From IMG/VR virus record IMGVR_UViG_3300023184_000062, positions 36,747 through 100,746 of that record: a stretch of 64,000 bases of DNA; one strand, written 5' to 3'. This DNA comes from a virus. This document shows positions 22,703-30,332 of the stretch, piece after piece. Numbering within the stretch: the first letter of the stretch is position 1; every line of letters begins with the position of its first letter. The notes below the pieces were generated by a model. It was given only the letters and a program-made list of their open reading frames with translations, ran no database searches and was not told the origin of the DNA. The position numbers and the translations under genes are program-made.

Positions 22703-23131
22703 ATGGGTACACGTTCACGAATTGGTGTTATGCATGGTGACAAACTGAAAAGCGTTTACTGTCATTGGGATGGTTATCTGTCAAACAACGGCAAGATCCT
22801 GCAAGCACACTATGATAGTGCTAAGGCAAATCATCTGGTATCGCTAGGCGACTTGTCTAGCTTGGGTACTACTATTGGCGAAAAGCATGACTTTGATACT
22901 CGCACCGATTGTTGCACTTTCTACGGCCGTGATCGTGAGGAAACTGGTGTTGACTTTACTGTGGATCAATCGTATGACGAGTTTTTGAGCAAGGATTATG
23001 ATTACGAGTACTACTACATTATGAACGATGGTGTATGGTATGTTGGTGTTGCGTATGAGGTTGACGGCATGGTGCCTGGACAACTGTATGTATTGGCTGA
23101 GCAATTGGCTAAGTTAACAGAGGAAGAATAA
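22703..23131 (+). CDS. conserved phage protein, MGTRSRIG type (142 aa)
   Basis: Begins MGTRSRIGVMHGDKLKSVYC, with HWDGYLSNNGKILQ, a signature I know from many tailed phages and some bacteria; function unknown. A Tyr/Asp-rich C-terminus follows. The ATG at 22703 has aggag; a TTG six bases before is not needed. Shares one base with the next gene. Confidence 0.88.
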   Translation: MGTRSRIGVMHGDKLKSVYCHWDGYLSNNGKILQAHYDSAKANHLVSLGDLSSLGTTIGEKHDFDTRTDCCTFYGRDREETGVDFTVDQSYDEFLSKDYDYEYYYIMNDGVWYVGVAYEVDGMVPGQLYVLAEQLAKLTEEE

Positions 23132-23337
23132 TGAACGAACGAATTAAACAACTGTTGATCCAATCAGAGGTCTTTAACAAAGACGGCACTGTACTGAAAG
23201 ATGTGTGTGGATATGAATTGAATAAGTTCGCCGAGTTGATTGTGCAGAAATGTGCTGATATCGGTGAACGGTATGCTGACGGCAACTACGAAGTTCGTAA
23301 TCAGATTATGGCACATTTTGGATTGGAAGAAGCATAA
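23131..23337 (+). CDS. small protein of the ELIVKEC...HFGV paralogue family (68 aa)
   Basis: MNERIKQLLIQSEVFNKDG, then NKFAELIVQKCADIGE and IMAHFGLEEA. Clear relative of 7240, 61430 and 61853. Coupled to its neighbours by one-base overlaps on both sides. Confidence 0.85.
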   Translation: MNERIKQLLIQSEVFNKDGTVLKDVCGYELNKFAELIVQKCADIGERYADGNYEVRNQIMAHFGLEEA

Positions 23338-23678
23338 TGGAAGCTGTAGTAGAAACAACAGTATGGTCGGGTGATGTTCAGCCCAATCATAAATATTTGC
23401 TTGATGGTACCAAAGTACTTGCGTATATCAAGCAGGGTTCTACTACGCCACTCTATCTCAAAACTCCATTGACAATTGACAAGCGTGGTCGTAAGTTTGC
23501 CCCACTAAAAACAAATCCTTTCAAAAAGGTCAAAGAAAAGAGTACAATCGTCAAAGTGTCCGGTAGCAAGGGTCAGGTGTACTCTATTGACACAGAAGAA
23601 AAGTCATGCACTTGTCCTGGATATACATTCCGTGGCGCTTGCAAACATTTATCAGAGTTGACAACAAATGGTGTTTAG
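23337..23678 (+). CDS. SWIM-type zinc-finger protein (113 aa)
   Basis: The C-terminal motif CTCPGYTFRGACKH matches the SWIM consensus C-x-C-x(n)-C-x-H, which binds zinc and often sits in DNA- or protein-binding proteins. The N-terminal half is beta-rich. The last codons overlap the -35 box of the promoter at 23658. Probably an early regulatory or accessory protein. Confidence 0.85.
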   Translation: MEAVVETTVWSGDVQPNHKYLLDGTKVLAYIKQGSTTPLYLKTPLTIDKRGRKFAPLKTNPFKKVKEKSTIVKVSGSKGQVYSIDTEEKSCTCPGYTFRGACKHLSELTTNGV

Positions 23679-23686
23679 TGTATTAT
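23658..23686 (+). promoter_or_regulatory. early-type promoter inside the 3' end of the SWIM gene
   Basis: TTGACA (23658-23663), 17-base spacer, TATTAT (23681-23686), leader CTTAATCATT. Confidence 0.7.
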
Positions 23687-23729
23687 AAGGGCTTAATCAT
23701 TATTGATTAAGACTTTACAGGACCTATAT

Positions 23730-24311
23730 ATGACATACATTGCTACAAAACTTGATTACATTCAATCACTGATTGATGAGGGAAATACTGTCGTTGTACA
23801 AAATCAAAGATACAACTGGGCAGGATCTGTGCATCGTGTGATTACTGAAAAAGATAAAGATATGGGTGAGGGCTTCTTTATCTCTGAGTGGTGGCATAAA
23901 CCTGCTAGGAAGCCTGGCAAGATTGGACCATACAGTAAAAAAGCAATTGATAAATTGCATATCGTAAAACTTAGTGACAAGCATTATGAAGTTTATCATA
24001 GTGAAAAAGATTATCTAACTAAGCCACGCATTGAAAAGACTAGTAAATGGTATGATGATTTGGAAGCAGATAAAAAACTTAATGCTTTCACATATTTTTA
24101 TACATACACTCTTTCAAATCCCAATGAACGTCTAAAGAAGAATCGTGTTAGAAATTCAGGCGTATCTATGTCAGGCCCAACTGAGCCAGACTTGAATGAA
24201 GTATTTGATAGAGTATCTAATTATACAAAACACTTAGGTGTAGTATCAAACTTGAAACTTGAGTGTGTGCGTACTTGGGAAGAAGAAAACACACATCAAC
24301 TTGCGAGATAA
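23730..24311 (+). CDS. hypothetical protein (193 aa)
   Basis: Soluble, charged protein; middle part IEKTSKWYDDLEADKKLNAF and C-terminus EPDLNEVFDRVSNYTKHLG. No motif recognised. The ATG at 23730 follows acagga; the TTG 27 bases earlier is not preferred. Confidence 0.78.
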   Translation: MTYIATKLDYIQSLIDEGNTVVVQNQRYNWAGSVHRVITEKDKDMGEGFFISEWWHKPARKPGKIGPYSKKAIDKLHIVKLSDKHYEVYHSEKDYLTKPRIEKTSKWYDDLEADKKLNAFTYFYTYTLSNPNERLKKNRVRNSGVSMSGPTEPDLNEVFDRVSNYTKHLGVVSNLKLECVRTWEEENTHQLAR

Positions 24312-24317
24312 TCGGAA

Positions 24318-24346
24318 TTGACAATAAATCAAGTATAGTGTATACT
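24318..24346 (+). promoter_or_regulatory. early-type promoter
   Basis: TTGACA (24318-24323), 17-base spacer beginning ATAAAT, TATACT (24341-24346). Confidence 0.75.
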
Positions 24347-24373
24347 ATTATTTTAATTACTTAGGAGTAGATT

Positions 24374-24742
24374 ATGAACGGATTTGATCGCATACTAGAA
24401 TTGAAACAGAATGGCGCAACATTGATTTCTCGCTTTTCGGAATACTACGGGCTAGAGATTTTTGATGTTCATAACCCACATGATAAAAAGTATATGAGTG
24501 GGTTGATTATGGAACTGGATGAAGATGACTATCTACTAAATTCTATGGCAGTAGATGAAACAGGTGTTCCAATGGAACTAAATATTACACACGAGGAAAA
24601 CGAAAATATCCCCGTAGGTAAAAAAGCTAGTGTTGTAGGAACATCAATAAGTCAATCAGATTTATTGGCATTACATCAAACTGGTCCAAACACATATGAT
24701 GTTTATATAAATGATAAACAAATGAAAAAAGCATTAAAATGA
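24374..24742 (+). CDS. hypothetical protein (122 aa)
   Basis: Acidic protein MNGFDRILELKQNGATLISR ... IMELDEDDYLL. No domain known. Clear aggag. Overlaps the phosphoesterase gene by ATGA, so the two are coupled. Confidence 0.78.
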   Translation: MNGFDRILELKQNGATLISRFSEYYGLEIFDVHNPHDKKYMSGLIMELDEDDYLLNSMAVDETGVPMELNITHEENENIPVGKKASVVGTSISQSDLLALHQTGPNTYDVYINDKQMKKALK

Positions 24743-25581
24743 AAATAGCACTATGTAGTGATTTACATTTAGAATTTATGGATATCAACATTCAAAATAC
24801 AGAGAATGCTGATGTATTAATCTTGTCCGGCGATATTCTTGTAGCCGAGGACCTGCACAACCATCCTGAAGTGCATCCAATGGACCCAGTTAACATCCCT
24901 AACTTGGGTCGCAGACAATCAACTGCATTACGTTTCCGTGACTTTATGAAACGCTGTAGCTTTCAATTCCCGCATGTAGTAGTAATTGCAGGCAATCACG
25001 AATTCTATCATGGTAACTGGAAAGCCAGTATCCAGTACCTGCGTGATGAATATAGTAAGTTTCCAAACATCTATTTCCTTGAGCAAGAACTTAAGGTCAT
25101 TAATGATGTGACATTTATTGGTGCAACATTGTGGACTGACTGTAACAAAGGTGACCCTCTTACGCTTCATGCATTGGGTGATATGATGAATGACTTTAGA
25201 ATCATTCGTAATGATGAACTTGGTTTTACTAAGTTACGTCCTGCTCATGCTATGCATCGCCATCACCGCACACTTGGTTATTTGAAAGCAGTATTGCCTG
25301 ACTTGAAAGATAAGAAGGTTGTATTTGTTGGTCACCATGCACCTACCTTGAATAGCATACATGAAAAATATCGCAATGATCAATTGATGAATGGTGGTTA
25401 TGCTAGTGACTTGAGCGAACTTATACTAGATAATCCACAGATTAAACTTTGGACGCATGGTCACATGCATGATCCTTTTGACTACATGGTTGGTGAAACC
25501 CGCGTGGTTTGCAATCCTCGTGGTTATGCAGGACATGATGCACAAGCCGATGTGTTTGAAGTAAAGTTTTTGGACATCTAA
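24739..25581 (+). CDS. metallophosphoesterase, intact active site (280 aa)
   Basis: Calcineurin-like phosphoesterase. Metal motifs are all present: CSDLHLEF (D-x-H), LSGDILVAED (GD), AGNHEFYHG (GNHE), VGHHAPT (GHH), and THGHMHDPF (GHxH). Substrate unknown; phage members may act on nucleotides or 2',3'-cyclic ends. Contrast with the degenerate relative at 15205. Cotranscribed with 24374. Its stop lies in a hairpin (25570-25610). Confidence 0.92.
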   Translation: MKIALCSDLHLEFMDINIQNTENADVLILSGDILVAEDLHNHPEVHPMDPVNIPNLGRRQSTALRFRDFMKRCSFQFPHVVVIAGNHEFYHGNWKASIQYLRDEYSKFPNIYFLEQELKVINDVTFIGATLWTDCNKGDPLTLHALGDMMNDFRIIRNDELGFTKLRPAHAMHRHHRTLGYLKAVLPDLKDKKVVFVGHHAPTLNSIHEKYRNDQLMNGGYASDLSELILDNPQIKLWTHGHMHDPFDYMVGETRVVCNPRGYAGHDAQADVFEVKFLDI

Positions 25582-25610
25582 GTATGTTGTCTGGGCAACA
25601 AAATGTCCAA
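25570..25610 (+). promoter_or_regulatory. long hairpin at the 3' end of the phosphoesterase gene
   Basis: TTGGACAT (25570-25577) pairs with ATGTCCAA (25603-25610), and TGTTG with CAACA inside. It spans the stop region; no clear T-tract follows, so it may be an RNA-stability element or a weak terminator. Confidence 0.5.
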
Positions 25611-25616
25611 TATATG

Positions 25617-25645
25617 TTGCATTAACAACAGTATTATTGTATAAT
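25617..25645 (+). promoter_or_regulatory. sigma70-like promoter
   Basis: TTGCAT (25617-25622), 17-base spacer, TATAAT (25640-25645). Confidence 0.7.
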
Positions 25646-25652
25646 TGTTCTA

Positions 25653-25668
25653 CATCGTGCGAACGATG
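25653..25668 (+). promoter_or_regulatory. 5'-terminal mRNA hairpin with GCGA loop
   Basis: CATCGT, loop GCGA (a GNRA tetraloop), ACGATG. The predicted start site (about 25652) is at its base. May be an operator at DNA level or a stabilising RNA cap. Confidence 0.55.
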
Positions 25669-25691
25669 AATCATTTAATAAGGAAAACAAA

Positions 25692-25949
25692 ATGACTTTA
25701 ACTAAACAAGCCCGTGTCCTAGAGGCACTACAATCTGGTGAGCAACTTACCGCAAAACAAATCGCCGCACGTTTTGGCGTAAAGAACCCAACCGCTACTG
25801 TTAGCGACTTGCGTTTCGCTGGTTATGCAGTTTATGCAAACAAGCACACCGACACCAAAGGTCGTACTTCTACTAAGTACCGTTTGGGTCGTCCAAGCCG
25901 TGAAATCGTAGCTGCTGGCTACAAAGCAATGGCTCTTGGTCTAGTCTAA
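25692..25949 (+). CDS. winged-helix/HTH DNA-binding protein (85 aa)
   Basis: TLTKQARVLEALQSGEQLTA, KQIAARFGVKNPTATVSDLR gives a helix-turn-helix, and KGRTSTKYRLGRPSREIV the basic wing. Likely a small transcription regulator. It is a single-gene unit with its own promoter, leader hairpin, aaggaa site and terminator, which suits a highly expressed regulator. GC content of codons is higher than in the neighbours. Confidence 0.85.
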   Translation: MTLTKQARVLEALQSGEQLTAKQIAARFGVKNPTATVSDLRFAGYAVYANKHTDTKGRTSTKYRLGRPSREIVAAGYKAMALGLV

Positions 25950-25969
25950 TCTCGGGATGAGATGAGCAG

Positions 25970-25992
25970 GAAAGGGTGCATTGCACCCTTTC
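25970..25992 (+). terminator. rho-independent terminator
   Basis: GAAAGGGTGCA pairs with TGCACCCTTTC, followed by a T-rich stretch. Confidence 0.8.
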
Positions 25993-25997
25993 TTTAC

Positions 25998-26026
25998 TTG
26001 TAAAAAAATCAATTTTGTGTTATAAT
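25998..26026 (+). promoter_or_regulatory. sigma70-like promoter
   Basis: TTGTAA (25998-26003), 17-base spacer, TATAAT (26021-26026) with a preceding TG. Serves the run 26043-29289. Confidence 0.6.
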
Positions 26027-26042
26027 TAACAAAGGAAATAAT

Positions 26043-26267
26043 ATGTATATTACACTAACAAACGCAACACCCGCACACCGCGGAAACAAACTAGCAATTG
26101 ATGGCAAACTAATTGCTACAATTCATAATTCAACTATTACCCGTGAAACAGGTGAAACTGAAAACGTTACATTCGTTTTTTGTCCACCGCATGGTACTTG
26201 GGAAGTTGTTGAATCATTGGAAGAAGTAGTTGCTGAACTTAACAATGATATTTGGAATCGTAAATGA
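26043..26267 (+). CDS. conserved phage hypothetical protein (74 aa)
   Basis: Beta-rich: MYITLTNATPAHRGNKLAID ... TFVFCPPHGTWEVVES. The pattern CPPHGTWxVxE is common in phage proteins of unknown role. It begins a tightly coupled run (ATGA overlap with MazG). Confidence 0.8.
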   Translation: MYITLTNATPAHRGNKLAIDGKLIATIHNSTITRETGETENVTFVFCPPHGTWEVVESLEEVVAELNNDIWNRK

Positions 26268-26545
26268 ACGACCAAACTAGAGAAGTATTGCTAATCCTAC
26301 AAGAGGAATGCGCTGAGGTAACACAAGCAATTAGCAAATGTTTTCGTTTTGGACCTGATCAAATGAAGCCAGGCAAAGATAGAACAAACGTCAATATGCT
26401 TGAAGAAGAAATTGGCGATCTATACGCTATGGTTGAATTGCTTGTTGATTTAAAGATTGGGGTAACCCAAAACGGTATCAGTAAAGCAAAGAAACAGAAA
26501 TTTGAAAAATTGAAACAATGGTCTAACTTGAAAATTAATAAATAA
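26264..26545 (+). CDS. MazG-like nucleotide pyrophosphohydrolase (93 aa)
   Basis: Has the helical MazG metal motifs: EECAEV (14-19) and EEEIGDL (about 45-51). MazG-type enzymes cleave nucleoside triphosphates to monophosphate and pyrophosphate; phage forms may clean nucleotide pools or lower alarmone. 93 residues is a normal single-domain length. Coupled to the gene before it. Confidence 0.9.
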   Translation: MNDQTREVLLILQEECAEVTQAISKCFRFGPDQMKPGKDRTNVNMLEEEIGDLYAMVELLVDLKIGVTQNGISKAKKQKFEKLKQWSNLKINK

Positions 26546-26549
26546 CATT

Positions 26550-26903
26550 ATGGATTACTCTCTTACTTATTTCTTGGATCTTGTTTTTGCCTTCTTATTA
26601 GGAGCGTGGATAACTGATAAGATTATTTTTTACAAAATACGTAAAACATTAGAAGAAGCCGGAGTAGATTTTGAAGATGATGAAGAAGATAAAGTAGAAG
26701 TAATTAAAGTTAAGAAATGTTTTGTAGAGAAAATTAACGGATCATTATACCTTTACGAACATACTACAAATAGCTTTATTGGTCAAGCTAAATCATTAGA
26801 TGAACTTGCTATTCTTGCCAAGGATCAGGCCAGAGTTGTAGGGGTAAGTTATAATGAAGAAGTACTTTGGTTTGTTGACGGGAAAGTTAGGACTACAATA
26901 TGA
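26550..26903 (+). CDS. membrane-anchored hypothetical protein (117 aa)
   Basis: N-terminal membrane segment (YFLDLVFAFLLGAWITDKII), an acidic linker (DFEDDEEDKVEV), then a small domain KKCFVEKINGSLYLYEHTTN. Known as a pattern from T4-type phages but without function. An AATAAATA box (26537-26544) lies five bases before the ATG, so a late leaderless start is possible too. ATGA overlap with the next gene. Confidence 0.78.
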   Translation: MDYSLTYFLDLVFAFLLGAWITDKIIFYKIRKTLEEAGVDFEDDEEDKVEVIKVKKCFVEKINGSLYLYEHTTNSFIGQAKSLDELAILAKDQARVVGVSYNEEVLWFVDGKVRTTI

Positions 26904-27439
26904 AATTAAATATTGGCAAGTTTCCAAAGAAATCTAGTGGGAGACGAAAAATTGATATTCAAATTGAAAACCATGATACTTGGAATCTAGACCACACTCT
27001 AGCATTGATTATCTATCCAGCCTTGCTTCAACTTAAAGCAACTAAACAAGGGGTGCCAAGTGAATTTGCCGATGTTGGCGGCGAGAGTAATGGGACGCAA
27101 GATAGTTTTGATTTCTACCAAGAAACACATGAAGATGCCTGGAAAGACGGACTAGAACGCTGGGATGACGCATTAGATAAGATGATATGGTCTTTTGAAC
27201 AATTGCTTAAAGGTGAATATGATGACCAATATCATCACGGAGATGCCGAATATGATTGGGTAAAGACTGATAAAATATTCCCCAATCCAATCACAGGTAA
27301 AGTAGAAGAAACATTTCAAATGGTTGACAAGAATCCCACTGAACACTGGTATGATAGTGTCGGACATTTAAAGCACGAGGAACGAATACAAGAAGGTCTT
27401 GAATTGTTTGGTAAGTATTTTCGTAACTTGTGGGACTGA
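26900..27439 (+). CDS. conserved T4-type hypothetical protein (179 aa)
   Basis: Contains IQIENHDTWNLDHTLALIIY, PALLQLKATKQGVPSEFADV, and GHLKHEERIQEGLELFGKYF. A soluble Trp- and His-rich protein whose pattern is frequent in aquatic T4-like phages; no known function. Coupled by ATGA overlap. Confidence 0.85.
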   Translation: MKLNIGKFPKKSSGRRKIDIQIENHDTWNLDHTLALIIYPALLQLKATKQGVPSEFADVGGESNGTQDSFDFYQETHEDAWKDGLERWDDALDKMIWSFEQLLKGEYDDQYHHGDAEYDWVKTDKIFPNPITGKVEETFQMVDKNPTEHWYDSVGHLKHEERIQEGLELFGKYFRNLWD

Positions 27440-27440
27440 T

Positions 27441-27686
27441 ATGTTTGATAGAATAGCAATGCAATTAGAATACATGCCACAGATATTAAGTAAAGAAAAT
27501 AAAGACTTTTACATAACTCTACAAGAATTTGAAGATTTTTGCAAAGGGTTTCTGTTTGAAGAACTCAAAGATAACAACAAGTTAGGCAAAGTATTTCTTG
27601 AAAAATATGGTCAATCAAATTATGTGCTAAGTATATTAAGCAACAAATCAGCAAAAGAACATATTAAAAAATTCTATATAAAATGA
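27441..27686 (+). CDS. hypothetical protein (81 aa)
   Basis: Helical soluble protein starting MFDRIAMQLEYMPQILSKEN. ATG at 27441 lies one base after the previous stop; an upstream ATG at 27399 would overlap too far. Overlaps the oxygenase-like gene by ATGA. Confidence 0.75.
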   Translation: MFDRIAMQLEYMPQILSKENKDFYITLQEFEDFCKGFLFEELKDNNKLGKVFLEKYGQSNYVLSILSNKSAKEHIKKFYIK

Positions 27687-28351
27687 ACACAATATCACCA
27701 ATTTCTATTCCATTTTATGAATTTACTGCCGATCAAGAATTGACAAATGATGTTTTGGAAGATGTAAAAAAACTAAATTTTGAAAAACATAACGTAGGTA
27801 ATAAAATTTCATATGGTAATGATTTTTATTATCATCCCAAACTATTTGAGTTTTTTGATAAATGTTTATTGGAATTAAAAACTATATTAAAACTTGAAGA
27901 AAAATTAGAATTAACCATTGTATCTTGTTGGGCAAACAAAAATTCTAAACTTCAATATCATCACTATCACTTACATCCAAATTCAATAGTTAGTGCTATA
28001 TTTTATCTAACTACACATGAGAGTGGCAATACTGTTTTTGCAATACCCGATCCATGGTACAAGGATATAAATTCGCAACCCGGTTTTATGGCATGTTCCA
28101 TAAATAACGGTGCAACGTACGGTGAAACTTTACCGCAACTTTCAGGTAAAAATAAACCAGTTTCTGGTAAATTAGTATTGTTCCCTAGTCATGTTAAACA
28201 TAAAGTTTTACCATTAACTTCCAATGAAGATAGATATACAATATCATTTAATACGTTTGTATCCGGTGTTCTAGGGGAAAATAATCATTCGGTTTATTTA
28301 AATTTAAAAGCAAAAAGTGTTCGGGAAATGGTTGAAGAAAACAAAACATGA
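27683..28351 (+). CDS. 2OG-Fe(II) oxygenase-like protein (222 aa)
   Basis: Pattern of a phage-type double-stranded beta-helix oxygenase: YHHYHLHPNSIVSAIFYL, then GKLVLFPSHVKHKVLP and RYTISFNTFVSG. The first His, the distal His of VKHKV and the Arg of DRYTISF are the likely iron and 2-oxoglutarate ligands; the Asp/Glu of the triad is not certain. Such genes are common in T4-like aquatic phages; the substrate is unknown. Coupled on both sides. Confidence 0.82.
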   Translation: MNTISPISIPFYEFTADQELTNDVLEDVKKLNFEKHNVGNKISYGNDFYYHPKLFEFFDKCLLELKTILKLEEKLELTIVSCWANKNSKLQYHHYHLHPNSIVSAIFYLTTHESGNTVFAIPDPWYKDINSQPGFMACSINNGATYGETLPQLSGKNKPVSGKLVLFPSHVKHKVLPLTSNEDRYTISFNTFVSGVLGENNHSVYLNLKAKSVREMVEENKT

Positions 28352-28875
28352 AACAAAAATTCATTAACTATTACATGAAGGTGGCTGAATTAACCAGCAC
28401 ACTTAGCTATGCTAAACGACTTCAAGTTGGTGCAGTAATTGTCAATGGTAATAAAATTCTTGCCACCGGATACAATGGTATGCCAAGTGGATGGGATAAT
28501 AATTGCGAAAGTTTTGAATACATGAGTGGGGATGCCGGGGGCTGGTTAGATCCTGAAGAAATTTATGAACGATGGCCCTTTGTTGAAGATGATATAGATC
28601 CTGATTTAGGTTATGCTAGACGATATCGTTTGAAAACTAAAGATGAAGTATTACATGCGGAAACTAATGCAATTGCTAAAGTGTCCGCAAGCACAGAATC
28701 TAGCGAGGGAGCAACAATGTTTTGTACTCATGCGCCATGTATCAATTGTGCTAAACTGATTTATCAAAGTGGTATCAATAGTTTATTTTACAGAGATACT
28801 TACCGAGACACATCAGGAATAGAATTCTTAGAAAGTAGTGGTGTTAGTGTTACTAAATACAAAACTCAGGGCTGA
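28348..28875 (+). CDS. cd: dCMP deaminase
   Basis: Zn-dependent deaminase making dUMP for dTTP synthesis. Zinc motifs: HAETNAIAK (HAE) and HAPCINCAKLI (PCxxC). N-terminal LQVGAVIVNGNKILATGYNG is typical. An insert with ARRYRLKTK lies before HAE. 175 residues is near T4 Cd (193). It overlaps the oxygenase-like gene by ATGA. Confidence 0.94.
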   Translation: MKQKFINYYMKVAELTSTLSYAKRLQVGAVIVNGNKILATGYNGMPSGWDNNCESFEYMSGDAGGWLDPEEIYERWPFVEDDIDPDLGYARRYRLKTKDEVLHAETNAIAKVSASTESSEGATMFCTHAPCINCAKLIYQSGINSLFYRDTYRDTSGIEFLESSGVSVTKYKTQG

Positions 28876-29047
28876 AATCATTATTGATTATGGCAAACTA
28901 AGACCAATGATAGGTTGGCTAGAGAGAAATTGTGTTGGGGAATGGGGTTATACTTGCTTAGTGCCAGCTGGACGTGATGGTGGCATGTACGAATTTTACT
29001 TTGAAGAAGAACGAGACTACATGGCTTTTGTAGTTTGGAAACAATGA
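28838..29047 (+). CDS. conserved hypothetical protein overlapping dCMP deaminase (69 aa)
   Basis: The body IIIDYGKLRPMIGWLERNCV, then YEFYFEEERDYMAFVVW, looks like a real small phage protein. No ATG in a good place: GTG at 28838, 28841 or 28847, inside the end of the deaminase gene (38-base overlap), are the candidates. The 3' end overlaps the next gene by ATGA. Confidence 0.7.
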   Translation: MVLVLLNTKLRAEIIIDYGKLRPMIGWLERNCVGEWGYTCLVPAGRDGGMYEFYFEEERDYMAFVVWKQ

Positions 29048-29289
29048 AATACTATACTTTTTACCGCGAAAATAATAACTTTGACGATATTCTATCTGAC
29101 AATATTGTTAAGAAGTTTGCTCAAACTAAAATCAAATGGTATCAATATTTTATGATTGGTATGCGTAAAGACGGCAATGACCAAAACTTCAGTATGCTTA
29201 CATTGAAGTATGGGGAAGATATGGTCAACAATCTAACTAAAGATTTTACTCCTATCCCCGGAGTAGATTACATACCCAAGAAACGTTAA
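29044..29289 (+). CDS. conserved phage hypothetical protein (81 aa)
   Basis: MKYYTFYRENNNFDDILSDN with LTLKYGEDMVNNLTKDF, a common small phage pattern of unknown function. ATG at 29044 overlaps the previous TGA. It converges with the minus-strand gene ending at 29286 (four-base overlap); no terminator is evident. Confidence 0.82.
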   Translation: MKYYTFYRENNNFDDILSDNIVKKFAQTKIKWYQYFMIGMRKDGNDQNFSMLTLKYGEDMVNNLTKDFTPIPGVDYIPKKR

Positions 29290-30020
29290 TGTAGTTTAGA
29301 TACCATGTACGCTTCTGGTATGCGTGTTTTAGTATTCTTGCTGCCTAATAATACTACTGTTCTAATTCCCTGATCCCCGTTTAACATCATAACGATACAT
29401 CCACCGCTATCACGGATCCATCCTGTTTTACTTACAATGAAATCAACGCCTTTTCCAACTAAGGTATTTGTATTGTGAAATATAGCAAACTTTTTCTTAT
29501 TGATTTGCCATTGTATAGATGATGTATTGCTAGCATTAACGATTGTTGGATAATTCTTTGCTGCCATCACTAACTTAATTAAATCTTCTGCGGTGCTTAC
29601 GTTTGTATTCAGTAGACCAGTTGGGTCAGTAAAGTTACTCCTATACATTCCCAATGTATTGGCCTTAGTGTTCATTGCTTCAACACACCTAAGTATACCA
29701 CCCGGATAGTATTCGCATAACATTTTAGCAGCATTGTTATCTGATTTAACAATGGCTAGATTGAGTAATTCTTGTCTAGTGAATGTTCTGTTATAGAGTT
29801 TCTTTGGTATTGTTTCAGTTAATGATTGCCCGCTGTCTAGTACAACCATACTAGTCATTAATTTTGTGATGCTAGCGATAGAACGAACATCAGTAGTATG
29901 TGAACCTTCTAGTATAATTCCATTATCATCGGCAACTAACCAAGATTGAGCCGTTAGTGTGGGTTGTGCGATAGCACAAAATGAAGTAGATAGCAGAATG
30001 GCTAGTATAGTTTTTTTCAA
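29286..30020 (-). CDS. D-alanyl-D-alanine carboxypeptidase / S11-type PBP-like (244 aa)
   Basis: Periplasmic serine peptidase that trims or cleaves peptidoglycan peptides. Signal peptide MKKTILAILLSTSFCAIAQ. Active-site motifs: S50-I-T-K53 (SxxK), S93-D-N95 (SxN) and SKTGW (KTG, about 205). Shorter than DacA/DacC because the C-terminal beta domain and membrane anchor are missing, so it resembles compact PBP7/PbpG endopeptidases. Late operon with the gene at 30017 and the adhesin at 30333. May aid lysis or remodel the wall; alternatively a virion or exclusion factor. Confidence 0.9.
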   Translation of the reverse strand: MKKTILAILLSTSFCAIAQPTLTAQSWLVADDNGIILEGSHTTDVRSIASITKLMTSMVVLDSGQSLTETIPKKLYNRTFTRQELLNLAIVKSDNNAAKMLCEYYPGGILRCVEAMNTKANTLGMYRSNFTDPTGLLNTNVSTAEDLIKLVMAAKNYPTIVNASNTSSIQWQINKKKFAIFHNTNTLVGKGVDFIVSKTGWIRDSGGCIVMMLNGDQGIRTVVLLGSKNTKTRIPEAYMVSKLH

Positions 30021-30331
30021 AGGATTGTTTCTTTTTTGTACGGTATCAATTCAAACGATGTTCCTGCACCAATAATACAGCTTATAGACTGTTTTGTAGC
30101 AGTTATAGTCCAAGACTTATTTCTTGGGCTGACCCAAACAGTAGTTGTAGAATTAGCTTTATCATTAGTCATACCCAAAGCGATTGGGTATTCATAATAA
30201 GTTTCTCTTAAAGTTTTAAATAACGTATCAGTATCATAACACGATATCTCTGTAGTTACAACTTCTTCGGGACTTTTTGCCTGTGCGGTAAGTAAAGTTA
30301 AACTTAGTAAAAGTGTTGTTAAGTATTTCAT
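30017..30331 (-). CDS. secreted hypothetical protein (104 aa)
   Basis: Signal peptide MKYLTTLLLSLTLLTAQA, then a small domain with two Cys (EISCYDTDTLF and SISCIIGAG) and NKSWTITATKQS. A frequent pattern in aquatic phages, unknown function. Four-base overlap with the PBP gene indicates joint expression in the periplasm. Confidence 0.82.
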   Translation of the reverse strand: MKYLTTLLLSLTLLTAQAKSPEEVVTTEISCYDTDTLFKTLRETYYEYPIALGMTNDKANSTTTVWVSPRNKSWTITATKQSISCIIGAGTSFELIPYKKETIL

Positions 30332-30332
30332 A